Of a DNA stretch of 64,000 nt, positions 22,102 to 29,722 are shown in pieces; positions within the stretch are counted from its first letter, which is position 1; the number at the start of each line of letters is the position of its first letter. The position numbers and the translations under genes are program-made. Where the stretch lies: the NCBI RefSeq assembly GCF_900109545.1, contig NZ_FOAP01000012.1:62001-126000 (forward strand), in the 5' to 3' direction. The notes under the pieces are model-generated. The model made no database searches. It saw only the letters and a list, made by a program, of their open reading frames with translations, and had not been told where the DNA came from. The DNA comes from Stigmatella aurantiaca. Lineage in GTDB: Bacteria; Myxococcota; Myxococcia; Myxococcales; Myxococcaceae.

Positions 22102-22791
22102 CTACTTGGGCTGGAGCTCGCTCTTGCTCTGCTGCGCCATGGCCGCCATGTTGCGCAGGTGCGGCTCGGTGGCGTTGCTGAACCGCTGGATGATGTCGTC
22201 GTAGGCGGCGATCGCCTCCGGGTGGCGGTTCTTGAAGCGCAGGACCATGGACTTGCTGAAGAGCGCCCCGGCCACCAGCGGCTTCAGCGCGGGATCGCTG
22301 CTGGCGCCAAACCGCTGCACCACCTCGTCATAGAGCGGCAGCGCCTCGTCCTGGCGGCCCAGGGTCGACAGCGTGTCGGCCATGGTGAAGAGCGCGCCGG
22401 CCACCGGCACGGGCATGGCCGAGGCGGCAATGCCCTTGATCAGGTCGGCACACAGCGCCATGGCCTGGTCGTTCTGGTTGAGCTCGCGCAGGATGTTGGC
22501 CTTCTGCAGAAGTGCCTTCGCGGACGCCTCGCGCAGGGCCGGCTCGTTGCCCTCGGCCCGCTTGATGGCCTCGTCGTAGAGCGGCAGGGCCTCCAGGGGC
22601 TTCTGCTGCCGGTGCAGGGCAATGCCCTTGTTGGTGAACGCGCGCGCCACCTGCACGCGGAGGCCGGACTCGGAGGCCGTCCCAAACTTCTGGATCACCT
22701 CGTCATAGAGCGGCAGGGCCTCCTGGATCTGGTTCGCGTCGGACAGCCCCACTCCCTTATCGACGAGTTGCTTCGCGACTTGCTCGGACAT
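22102..22791 (-). CDS. Tetratricopeptide-repeat protein
   Basis: A 229-aa, almost wholly helical protein made of about five tandem TPR-like units with a period near 42 residues. Each unit carries a variant of EALPLYDEVIQKFG followed by a helix with A-x-AL/LF-x-KA. TPR arrays bind other proteins; no catalytic domain, signal peptide or membrane segment is present, so it is probably a cytoplasmic adaptor. The partner is unknown. ATG 22791 is the only sensible start. It is convergent with gltD. Confidence 0.8.
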   Translation of the reverse strand: MSEQVAKQLVDKGVGLSDANQIQEALPLYDEVIQKFGTASESGLRVQVARAFTNKGIALHRQQKPLEALPLYDEAIKRAEGNEPALREASAKALLQKANILRELNQNDQAMALCADLIKGIAASAMPVPVAGALFTMADTLSTLGRQDEALPLYDEVVQRFGASSDPALKPLVAGALFSKSMVLRFKNRHPEAIAAYDDIIQRFSNATEPHLRNMAAMAQQSKSELQPK

Positions 22792-22968
22792 CCACCACCT
22801 CGTGCATTGGCAGGCCTGTCCTCCGCTTCCGGAGGCCCAGACGGGGAAAGGCCCCCGTTCTACCCCTTCCTAAGGAAACCTACATCCAGAAACCCGTTCC
22901 AGGGCCTTGCGCCCCGCGTCAGGTACAGTCGATCGGGACGGTCCCCGCCTCCGACAGAAAGCTCGATC

Positions 22969-24441
22969 ATGACCCTGGCAACGGTGCCCAGCGGTGTCCG
23001 GCCGCTGTACTCGAATCGCTACAAGGCGGGGGTGCTGGGCCTGCTGCTGGCCACCTACACCTTCAACTTCGTCGACCGGACCATCATCTCCACGCTCGGC
23101 CAGGCCATCAAACTGGACCTGCGCATCAGCGACACCCAGCTGGGATTGCTGAGCGGGCTCTATTTCGCCCTGCTCTACACCTTCCTGGGCATTCCAGTTG
23201 CCCGCTTGGCCGAGCGCTGGAACCGGGTGACGATCATCTCGCTCTCGCTGGTCATCTGGTCCGGCTTCACCGCCCTGTGCGGCAGCGCCGCCAACTTCGC
23301 CCAGCTGGCCCTCTACCGGTTCGGGGTGGGCGTCGGCGAGGCGGGCTGCTCGCCGCCCTCCCACTCGCTGATCAGCGACTACTACGAGCCCCGGAAACGC
23401 GCCTCGGCCCTGGCCGTCTACTCCTTCGGAATCCCCCTGGGCACCTTGTTCGGAGCCGTCATCGGCGGCTGGCTGGCCCAGGAGTTCAGCTGGCGTGTGG
23501 CCTTTGTCATCGTCGGCCTGCCGGGGGTGCTGCTCGGCGTGGTCCTCAAACTGGCCGTCCAGGAGCCGCCGCGCGGCCATTCGGAGCCGGCCGCGCGGCC
23601 CTCCGCCCTGCCCCCCTTCTCGCTGGCCCAGGAGTTCCGCGAGCTGGGCGCGGTGGCCAAGACCCTGTTCGGCACCTGGCCCGTGTTGCATACCGTCCTG
23701 GGCGTGACCCTCGCCTCGTTCGGCTCCTACGGCTCGGGGGCGTTCGCGCCCCCCTACTTCGTGCGGGGCTTCGGCCTGAGCCTGACGCAGGTGGGGATGA
23801 TTGTCGGCCTGGCCGCGGGGGTCTCGGCCGGCGTGGGCACCCTGGTGGGCGGCTTCGTCACCGACTGGGCCGTGCGCCGCAGCACGATCTGGTACGCGTT
23901 GATTCCCGCCATCGGCTTGATGGTCTGCGCGCCGATCTACATCACCGCGTATCTGCAAACCGATTGGAAGATGGCGGCGGCCATCCTGTTGATTCCAGGC
24001 CTCTTCCACTACGTCTACCTGGGGCCGACATTCAGCGTGGTGCAGAACTCGGTCGAGCCGCACCGCCGGGCCACGGCCACGGCCCTGCTGTTCTTCGTGT
24101 TGAACCTGATCGCCCTGGGCGGAGGCCCGGTGTTCACCGGCTGGTTGATCGACCGGCTGGCCCAGTTCCACTTCAACCACGAGCACGTCACCGGGCTGCT
24201 GCCCTCGCTCACGGGAGCCTTCGGCGCGCCGGAGGGAGCGAGCTTCCTCGCCGCCTGTCCCGGAGGCACCGCGCCCCAGGACGCGGCGGCCGGGCTTGTC
24301 CAGGCTTGCCAGGGCGCCCTGGCCCGCGCCACCCAGCAAGGCATCCTCGTCACGCTGTGCTTCTACGTCTGGGCAGGCCTGCACTACGCCCTGGCCGCCA
24401 TTGGCATGGTCCGTCACATGAAGGCACGGGCGGTGGCCTGA
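22969..24441 (+). CDS. MFS transporter, spinster-like
   Basis: A 490-aa major-facilitator protein with 12 predicted membrane spans. The TM1 motif TYTFNFVDRTIISTL and loop 2-3 GIPVARLAERWNR fit the spinster-like MFS subgroup, as does YRFGVGVGEAGCSPPSHSLISDYYEPRKRA. Bacterial members carry varied lipophilic or organic-acid substrates; none can be named here. A long loop near residues 400-450 (Pro/Ala/Gly-rich, two Cys) separates late helices. ATG 22969 is used although the frame is open upstream, because the first helix follows closely. No operon partner is evident. Confidence 0.85.
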   Translation: MTLATVPSGVRPLYSNRYKAGVLGLLLATYTFNFVDRTIISTLGQAIKLDLRISDTQLGLLSGLYFALLYTFLGIPVARLAERWNRVTIISLSLVIWSGFTALCGSAANFAQLALYRFGVGVGEAGCSPPSHSLISDYYEPRKRASALAVYSFGIPLGTLFGAVIGGWLAQEFSWRVAFVIVGLPGVLLGVVLKLAVQEPPRGHSEPAARPSALPPFSLAQEFRELGAVAKTLFGTWPVLHTVLGVTLASFGSYGSGAFAPPYFVRGFGLSLTQVGMIVGLAAGVSAGVGTLVGGFVTDWAVRRSTIWYALIPAIGLMVCAPIYITAYLQTDWKMAAAILLIPGLFHYVYLGPTFSVVQNSVEPHRRATATALLFFVLNLIALGGGPVFTGWLIDRLAQFHFNHEHVTGLLPSLTGAFGAPEGASFLAACPGGTAPQDAAAGLVQACQGALARATQQGILVTLCFYVWAGLHYALAAIGMVRHMKARAVA

Positions 24442-24449
24442 AGAGCGCG

Positions 24450-24478
24450 TTGACTTCACCCCCTCTGCACCCAACAAT
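24450..24478 (+). promoter_or_regulatory. Candidate promoter before the methyltransferase
   Basis: TTGACT (24450-24455), a 17-bp spacer and AACAAT (24473-24478) lie at the start of an unusually AT-rich 70-base stretch after the MFS gene. If used, transcripts would have a leader of about 160 bases before the methyltransferase start, containing a short open frame. Confidence 0.45.
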
Positions 24479-24539
24479 ACAAGACAGCCCAATAAAACCA
24501 GAAATATAAGAACTTCCAGTTTTGCAAGGAGCCCGCGCT

Positions 24540-24653
24540 TTGGTCAGTAACGGTACCGTGAAGGAAGTGCGCTACGGGGATTGTCTCGGCCGCGGCGGCT
24601 TCGGTGTCCTGCAGAGGCTGCTCCGTCTTCTCTGGGGAGGCCACCATGCGTGA
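24540..24653 (+). other. Short open frame resembling a kinase glycine loop
   Basis: A TTG-initiated frame of 37 codons with AAGGAG nine bases ahead encodes VRYGDCLGRGGFGVLQ in its middle. That looks like the glycine-rich ATP loop that opens Ser/Thr protein kinase domains. The frame then loses kinase character and stops at TGA 24651-24653, overlapping the methyltransferase start (ATGcgTGA arrangement). It could be a relic of a kinase gene, a translated leader coupled to the methyltransferase, or chance in GC-rich DNA. Confidence 0.3.
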
Positions 24654-25638
24654 GTGGCTGATGGACCTCTTGGCGTGCCCCGCGTGCCGTGGGCGCATCG
24701 AGCTGGCGAATGGGACGCTGGGCGAAGGCACCTTGCGCTGCGTGGGCTGCACGAAGACCTTTCCGGTGAGGGACTCCGTGCCGGAGCTGTTCGTGGTGCC
24801 ACCGGCGCGGGTGGACTTCGCGGAGCAATGGAAGCTCCGGTGGACCGGCCGCTTCGAGCGCGAGGGCCTGATTTACGGCGTCGATGCCGATCGCCGCGCC
24901 CGGTGGATCGCCGACGCCTGCCTGGGGCGGCCCTCCCCGGGCGAAATCGTGCTCGATGTCGGCTGTGGCAGCGGGGATACCGCCGCGAGCATCGCCCGGG
25001 ACTATCCCGAGGTGAAGGTGGTGGGGCTCGACATGACGCCCACGCTCTCGCGGTGCCAGGAGCGATTCCGGGACCTGAAGAACCTCTCGTTCGTGCGGGG
25101 CAGCGCGTTGAAGCCACCGCTGCGCAAACAGGCGTTCTCGCGGGCACTGAGCTTCGGCGTGCTGCACCACACGGGCGATACCCGGGGAGGCCTCCATGCC
25201 GTGGGTGACTTGGTGGCCCAGGGCGGCCGGCTCGCGGTCTGCCTCTACCGTCATCCGGACGAGGCCCCGTCCTGGCGCCCCTATTACTGGGTGCGGGACA
25301 AGCTGCACTTCGGACGGGGCCACAAGCTGCCCCCCAAGGCGCTCTTCTGGCTGGTGCACGCGGAAGGGCTGGTGGTCGCGCCGATCATGTGGGCCCTGTT
25401 CCAGACCTCCAACGCGGCGCGGGCGACAGCTCCCGCCGAGTGGGATTTGCCATCGCTCGGCCTGCGCGAGATGTACGACTACATGGTGTTCACGCTGTAC
25501 GACGCGCTGTCGCCGGAGTTTCAGGACCGGCCCGCGACCCCTGACATCGAACAATGGTTCGCGGATTCCGGGTTCGGGCAGGTGTCGCATGACCTCTACG
25601 GAAACCACTGGGCGGACCGGAACCACGCCAAGAGCTGA
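24646..25638 (+). CDS. SAM-dependent methyltransferase with zinc-ribbon N-terminus
   Basis: A 330-aa class I methyltransferase. Residues about 9-45 form a Trm112-like zinc ribbon with CPAC and CVGC pairs. The SAM-binding motif I is VLDVGCGSGDTAASIA (near residue 105); motif II follows at VVGLDMTP and motif IV at ALSFGVLHHTGD. This layout (Trm112-like ribbon, then a methyltransferase) is common among bacterial small-molecule or lipid methyltransferases. The C-terminal 130 residues may recognise the substrate. ATG 24646 has the ribosome site GGGGAGG. The next gene is convergent. Confidence 0.85.
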   Translation: MREWLMDLLACPACRGRIELANGTLGEGTLRCVGCTKTFPVRDSVPELFVVPPARVDFAEQWKLRWTGRFEREGLIYGVDADRRARWIADACLGRPSPGEIVLDVGCGSGDTAASIARDYPEVKVVGLDMTPTLSRCQERFRDLKNLSFVRGSALKPPLRKQAFSRALSFGVLHHTGDTRGGLHAVGDLVAQGGRLAVCLYRHPDEAPSWRPYYWVRDKLHFGRGHKLPPKALFWLVHAEGLVVAPIMWALFQTSNAARATAPAEWDLPSLGLREMYDYMVFTLYDALSPEFQDRPATPDIEQWFADSGFGQVSHDLYGNHWADRNHAKS

Positions 25639-25676
25639 ACACGCGGAACCTGGCCACGCCCCTTCGCCCTCGCTCC

Positions 25677-26903
25677 CTACCGGGGGGCCATCTGCGAGAG
25701 CTTCTCCAGGAGGCCTGAGCTCTGGAGCCACAGCATGAGGGCGAAGTTGACCGTGTTGAAGGCGGCGTGGGCGAACACCACCGAGAGCAGGCGCGCGCGC
25801 TGGATGAAGACGAACCCGAACCAGGCGCCCAGCATGGCCGTCTGGAAGACCGCGAGCGTGCCCTCGTAGACATGTCCCAGTCCAAAGAGGGCGGCGGCCA
25901 GCGCGACCGCCCCGTACCAGTGCCCACCCAGCACAGCGCGCAGCCGCGGCACCAGGAAGCCCCGGAAGGTCAGCTCCTCGAAGCCGGTGACGAGCACCAT
26001 CATCAGCGCGAAGGCAGGCACGCTCAGCCCGGTCTCCACGAGTGAGCTGGCCACCTCCCTGCGGGCAGCCATCTCCGCGCCCGAGAGCTTGAGGAGGGCG
26101 CCCAGGGTGGCCACCGGCACGGACACCGCGATGTGGACGGCGTACGTGCAGGCGAACACGGGCAGCCCCCAGAGCAGCTCGCGGCCGAGCCCCTCGCGCA
26201 CGAGCCCCACCTGGGCGGGCCCCTGGCCATTGCGCCACAGCAGCAGGGCCACGAGCAGGCACATCCCGAGCGCCCGGATGCACAGCCACGTCATGGCATT
26301 GCCCTGGAAAGGCCGGGCCTTGCGCGAGGGGCCCACGGGCACCTCCACCTCGCGCACCTGCCCCGCGCGCTCCAGGGTGAAGCGAATCGTGGTGGCCTCA
26401 CCGTCTCCGGCCTCCCGCACGCGCGTCTGGAAGTCCAGCTCGGGCTCGGACTCGGCCAGGGGCGAGCCATTCACGGCGAGGATGCGGTCCCCCTTCTCCA
26501 GCTTTCCTTCGGCCGGCAGTCCCGGCTTCACCGAAGTCAGCTCGACGCCCGGGCCGGAGGGCTGGGTATGGGTCACGCCCAGCCGGGGGGGCGGCGCGGC
26601 GGGATCCATGAACCAGGCGCCCCCCAGCGAGGCCCCGAGTGCCAGGGGCCACAGGAGCACAGTCAGCACGGCCTGCGCCCGCTGGCCCGCGCGCCACGGC
26701 ACCCACGGGCGCAGCAGGGCGAACCCCGCGACGGCGAGCACGCCCGTGGCGGCGATCAGCGGCGCGCGTCCGAGGGCACCGAGGTTCGCGGGCAGGAAGA
26801 CGGTGGCCAGCACGAGCGCCGCTTCGGCCAGGGCTCTGCCCCGCGGGGGGGCGTTGTCACAGAGGGAAGCGGCCAGCGGGGGCACATCGCGCACGGGCCA
26901 CAT
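25677..26903 (-). CDS. CPBP-family intramembrane protease with embedded PDZ domain
   Basis: A 408-aa membrane protein. Three hydrophobic spans (about 28-45, 48-65, 78-98) are followed by a PDZ domain (about 107-190, with PGLPAEGKLEKGDRILAVNG). The CPBP/Abi (Rce1-like) glutamic protease domain follows (about 205-400). The catalytic motifs are present: EELTFR at 309-314, His344 in FGLGH and HAAFN at 379-383. The PDZ domain would face the same side as the preceding loop and could present or sense substrate tails. The combination is unusual: PDZ is common in site-2 metalloproteases, not in CPBP proteins. ATG 26903 lies 1 base after the upstream gene's stop, so they form an operon. Confidence 0.82.
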   Translation of the reverse strand: MWPVRDVPPLAASLCDNAPPRGRALAEAALVLATVFLPANLGALGRAPLIAATGVLAVAGFALLRPWVPWRAGQRAQAVLTVLLWPLALGASLGGAWFMDPAAPPPRLGVTHTQPSGPGVELTSVKPGLPAEGKLEKGDRILAVNGSPLAESEPELDFQTRVREAGDGEATTIRFTLERAGQVREVEVPVGPSRKARPFQGNAMTWLCIRALGMCLLVALLLWRNGQGPAQVGLVREGLGRELLWGLPVFACTYAVHIAVSVPVATLGALLKLSGAEMAARREVASSLVETGLSVPAFALMMVLVTGFEELTFRGFLVPRLRAVLGGHWYGAVALAAALFGLGHVYEGTLAVFQTAMLGAWFGFVFIQRARLLSVVFAHAAFNTVNFALMLWLQSSGLLEKLSQMAPR

Positions 26904-26904
26904 G

Positions 26905-27252
26905 CTAGGCCCTCTTCGAGAGGTGGACGGCCACCCGCTCGATGAGGCCGTAGGGAATGGGCTGGTTCAGCGGGAACTTGAGGGTGTCCTTCGCATCGCG
27001 GTAGGGCGCGAGCTCCTCCTCGATGGGCGCCTCGGAGCGGTAGACCGGGTAGAGCCCGATATGGCGCTTCCATGCCGCGAAGTACACCGCGTGCCGCTCG
27101 TTGAGCATGACGGCGGGCATCCCGTATTTGATCTTCTCCTCCGCCGTGGGCAGCACCTTCCGGATCGACTGCCGGATCTGGCGGAGGATGGCCTGGACGT
27201 CCTCGGGAAACGAGGCGATGTACTCATCGATCGTGGAGAACTTGCTGGCCAT
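26905..27252 (-). CDS. DUF1801 family (YdhG-like) protein
   Basis: A 115-aa protein of the DUF1801/YdhG family, with the typical start TIDEYIASFPEDVQAILRQIRQSIRKVLPTAEE split here only by normal spacing, then KYGMPAV and the C-terminal KFPLNQPIP stretch. Members have a compact alpha/beta fold, and some relatives bind iron chaperone partners, but the biochemical role is not settled. No signal peptide or membrane segment. It is one base upstream of the CPBP protease gene on the same strand. Both genes may be co-expressed for convenience and not for a joint task. Confidence 0.85.
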   Translation of the reverse strand: MASKFSTIDEYIASFPEDVQAILRQIRQSIRKVLPTAEEKIKYGMPAVMLNERHAVYFAAWKRHIGLYPVYRSEAPIEEELAPYRDAKDTLKFPLNQPIPYGLIERVAVHLSKRA

Positions 27253-27382
27253 ACCATGAGCCTCGGGAAGCGGGGGAGCAACGTTCCCAGCCTATCCTCT
27301 AAACGCCAGAGGCCGCAGTCCGGCTTGCCGGCCCCGGGGGCTTCGGCGAGGCTCCCCTCCCCTCTCTCCCTCCCGAGGTTCC

Positions 27383-29152
27383 ATGCACTCGATGCGAGTC
27401 CTGGGCGCGCTCTCCACGCTCCTCCTGCTCTCTCCTGCTTGCACCGCCTCGCGCCCACCCGCCTCCCAGGCTCCGGTGGACGCCTCCGCCCTGTCTCCCG
27501 CTCAGACGGCCTTGCGCGCCTTCGTGGACGCGCACTTCGAGGACCACTTCCGCCGCTTTCCCCTCTCGGCCACCCAGGCGGGCATCCACACCTATGACGC
27601 GGAGCTGCGAGGCTTCACGGTGGAGGAGCGCACCGCCCACCTCGCGCACCTCAAGGCCGAGCTGGAGGCCCTGCCCCAGCGGGTGGACCGCCAGGCCCTG
27701 CCCCCCCTGGACCAGGCGGACTACGACATCCTGGAGAACCACCTGAGGGCCCGGATCCTCGACCACGAGGCCGTGCGCGGCTGGGAGCGCAACCCCAACA
27801 CGTACCTGGGCATCGCCTCCAACGCCGTCTACCAGCTCATCAACCGGGACTTCGCGCCAATGCCGGAGCGCATGCGCTCGGCGGTGAGCCGCATGAAGAC
27901 GGTGCCCGCGGTCTTCACCGTGGCCCAAGGCACGCTGAAGAACCCACCCCGGCTGTGGACGGAGATCGCCCTCCAACAGGCGGCCGGCACGCGCGCCCTC
28001 TATGCCGAGACGCTGCCCAAGGCCTTCGCCTCCGTGAAGGACGAGGCCTTGCACGCCCAATTCCAACAGGAGCAGGCGCGCTGCCTGGCCGCCATCGACG
28101 GCTACCTCCGCTTCCTGCGCGAGGACCTGCTGCCCCGCTCCCAGGGCGAGTTCCCCATCGGGGAGGCGGTGTACCGCCAGAAGCTGCGCTACGAGGAAGG
28201 CGTCACCGAGGACATCGACTCGCTGCTGGCCTGGGGCCACGCGGAGCTGAAGCGCACGCAGGCCCAGTTCCACGAGGTGGCCGGGCGTATTGCCCCCGGC
28301 CAGGCGCCCATGGCCGTCTACCAGACGCTGGGCAGGGAGCACCCCTCGCCGGAGGCGCTGGTGGACACCACGCGCGCCACACTGGAGGAGCTGCGCCAGT
28401 TCGTCATCGACCGGAACATCATCACCGTGCCCAGCGAGGTGCGCGCCCAGGTGGCGGAGACCCCCGCCTTCAACCGGGCCCTGTCCTTCGCCAGCATCAG
28501 CATCGCCGGCCCCTTCGAGACGAAGGCCACCGAGGCCTACTACTACGTGACGCCGCCCGAGCCCACGTGGACCCCGGAGCAAGTCGCACAGCACATGAGC
28601 TTCTACAACCGCTACGCGCTGCCCATCGTCTCCGTCCACGAGGCCTACCCTGGCCACTACGTGCAGTTCCTGTGGACCCGGAAGGTGGACTCGAAGGTGC
28701 GGCGGATGCTCGGCTCGGGCTCCTTCAGCGAGGGCTGGGGCCTCTACACCGAGCAGATGATGCTGGATGAGGGCTACGGCAGCGGCGCCCAGGCGGACAA
28801 GCTGCGCCTCAACCAGCTCGCGCTCTACCTCCAGCGCCTGGCGCGCTACGTGGTGGGCCTGTCCCTGCACACCCGGGGGATGACGTACGAGCAGGCCGTG
28901 AGCTTCTTCGAGAAGGAGGCGTACATGACGCGCGTCAACGCCGAGCGGGAGGCGCGCCGGGGCACGTCGGATCCGACCTACCTCGTCTACGCCCTGGGCA
29001 AGAAGCTCATCCTCCAGCTGCGCGAGGACGCCCAGGCGAAGTGGGGCCAGGACTTCACCCTGAAGCGCTTCCACGACGAGCTGGTCTCCTACGGCTACCC
29101 GCCCATCCCCATCCTGCGCAGGCTGATGCTCGGCGAGGCTGCGGCCCCATGA
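27383..29152 (+). CDS. DUF885 family lipoprotein, putative metallopeptidase
   Basis: A 589-aa exported protein of the DUF885 family, thought to be gluzincin-like metallopeptidases. The N-terminal signal ends with the lipobox LLSPAC at about residue 20. The conserved motif HEAYPGHYVQF (near residue 418) carries the HExxxGH zinc-binding pattern, and FSEGWGLYTEQM (near 452) gives the downstream glutamate. The length is typical. ATG 27383 has GAGG four bases ahead. The stop overlaps the next start (ATGA), so translation of the acetyltransferase is probably coupled. Confidence 0.85.
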   Translation: MHSMRVLGALSTLLLLSPACTASRPPASQAPVDASALSPAQTALRAFVDAHFEDHFRRFPLSATQAGIHTYDAELRGFTVEERTAHLAHLKAELEALPQRVDRQALPPLDQADYDILENHLRARILDHEAVRGWERNPNTYLGIASNAVYQLINRDFAPMPERMRSAVSRMKTVPAVFTVAQGTLKNPPRLWTEIALQQAAGTRALYAETLPKAFASVKDEALHAQFQQEQARCLAAIDGYLRFLREDLLPRSQGEFPIGEAVYRQKLRYEEGVTEDIDSLLAWGHAELKRTQAQFHEVAGRIAPGQAPMAVYQTLGREHPSPEALVDTTRATLEELRQFVIDRNIITVPSEVRAQVAETPAFNRALSFASISIAGPFETKATEAYYYVTPPEPTWTPEQVAQHMSFYNRYALPIVSVHEAYPGHYVQFLWTRKVDSKVRRMLGSGSFSEGWGLYTEQMMLDEGYGSGAQADKLRLNQLALYLQRLARYVVGLSLHTRGMTYEQAVSFFEKEAYMTRVNAEREARRGTSDPTYLVYALGKKLILQLREDAQAKWGQDFTLKRFHDELVSYGYPPIPILRRLMLGEAAAP

Positions 29153-29697
29153 CTCCCCCCGTCCTAGAGACGAAGCGCCTGCTCCTCCGGCTCCCCACGG
29201 CCGAGGACTTCGAAGGCTTCAAGCTCCTGCACGGAGACCCGGAGGCCAGCCGCTTCCTGGGAGGGGTGCAGCATCCCTCCGTGGTCTGGCGCCAACTGAG
29301 AACCCTGGCGGGCGCCTGGGCGCTGGATGGCTTTGCCATGTTCTCGGTGATCGAAAAATCCACCCATCGCTGGGTGGGCAGACTCGGTCCCTGGCAACCC
29401 GATGGCTGGCCTGGCACCGAGGTGGGCTGGGGGCTGATCCGCGAGGCCTGGGGCAAGGGGTACGCCACCGAGGGGGCCACCGCCGCCATCGACTGGACGT
29501 TCGACACCCTGGGCTGGACGGAGATCATCCACTCCATCGAGCCATCCAACGCGGCCTCCATCAAGGTGGCCGAGCGGCTGGGCTCCCGCTACCTCCGGCC
29601 CGGCCGCCTGCCCCCTCCTTACGACAAGATGGAGATGGGCCTGTGGGGACAGAGCCGGGAAGAGTGGCGCAAACGCCGCGCGGCAGACCACACTTGA
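29149..29697 (+). CDS. GNAT N-acetyltransferase (RimJ/RimL type)
   Basis: A 182-aa GCN5-related acetyltransferase. It starts with the family's LETKRLLLRLPTAEDFE and has the acetyl-CoA-binding region around EVGWGLIREAWGKGYATEGA, followed by the SIEPSNAASIKVAERLG segment typical of the RimJ/RimL subgroup. The acceptor is unknown (protein N-terminus, amino acid or small molecule). It overlaps the DUF885 gene by four bases, so it belongs to the same operon. Confidence 0.88.
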   Translation: MTPPVLETKRLLLRLPTAEDFEGFKLLHGDPEASRFLGGVQHPSVVWRQLRTLAGAWALDGFAMFSVIEKSTHRWVGRLGPWQPDGWPGTEVGWGLIREAWGKGYATEGATAAIDWTFDTLGWTEIIHSIEPSNAASIKVAERLGSRYLRPGRLPPPYDKMEMGLWGQSREEWRKRRAADHT

Positions 29698-29722
29698 GGC
29701 CCCTCGAAGAAAGAGCGCGCTC

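Noticed and set aside
22075-22968. Upstream extension of the MFS gene
   Set aside because: It is antisense to the TPR gene and shares no MFS features; the first transmembrane helix follows ATG 22969.
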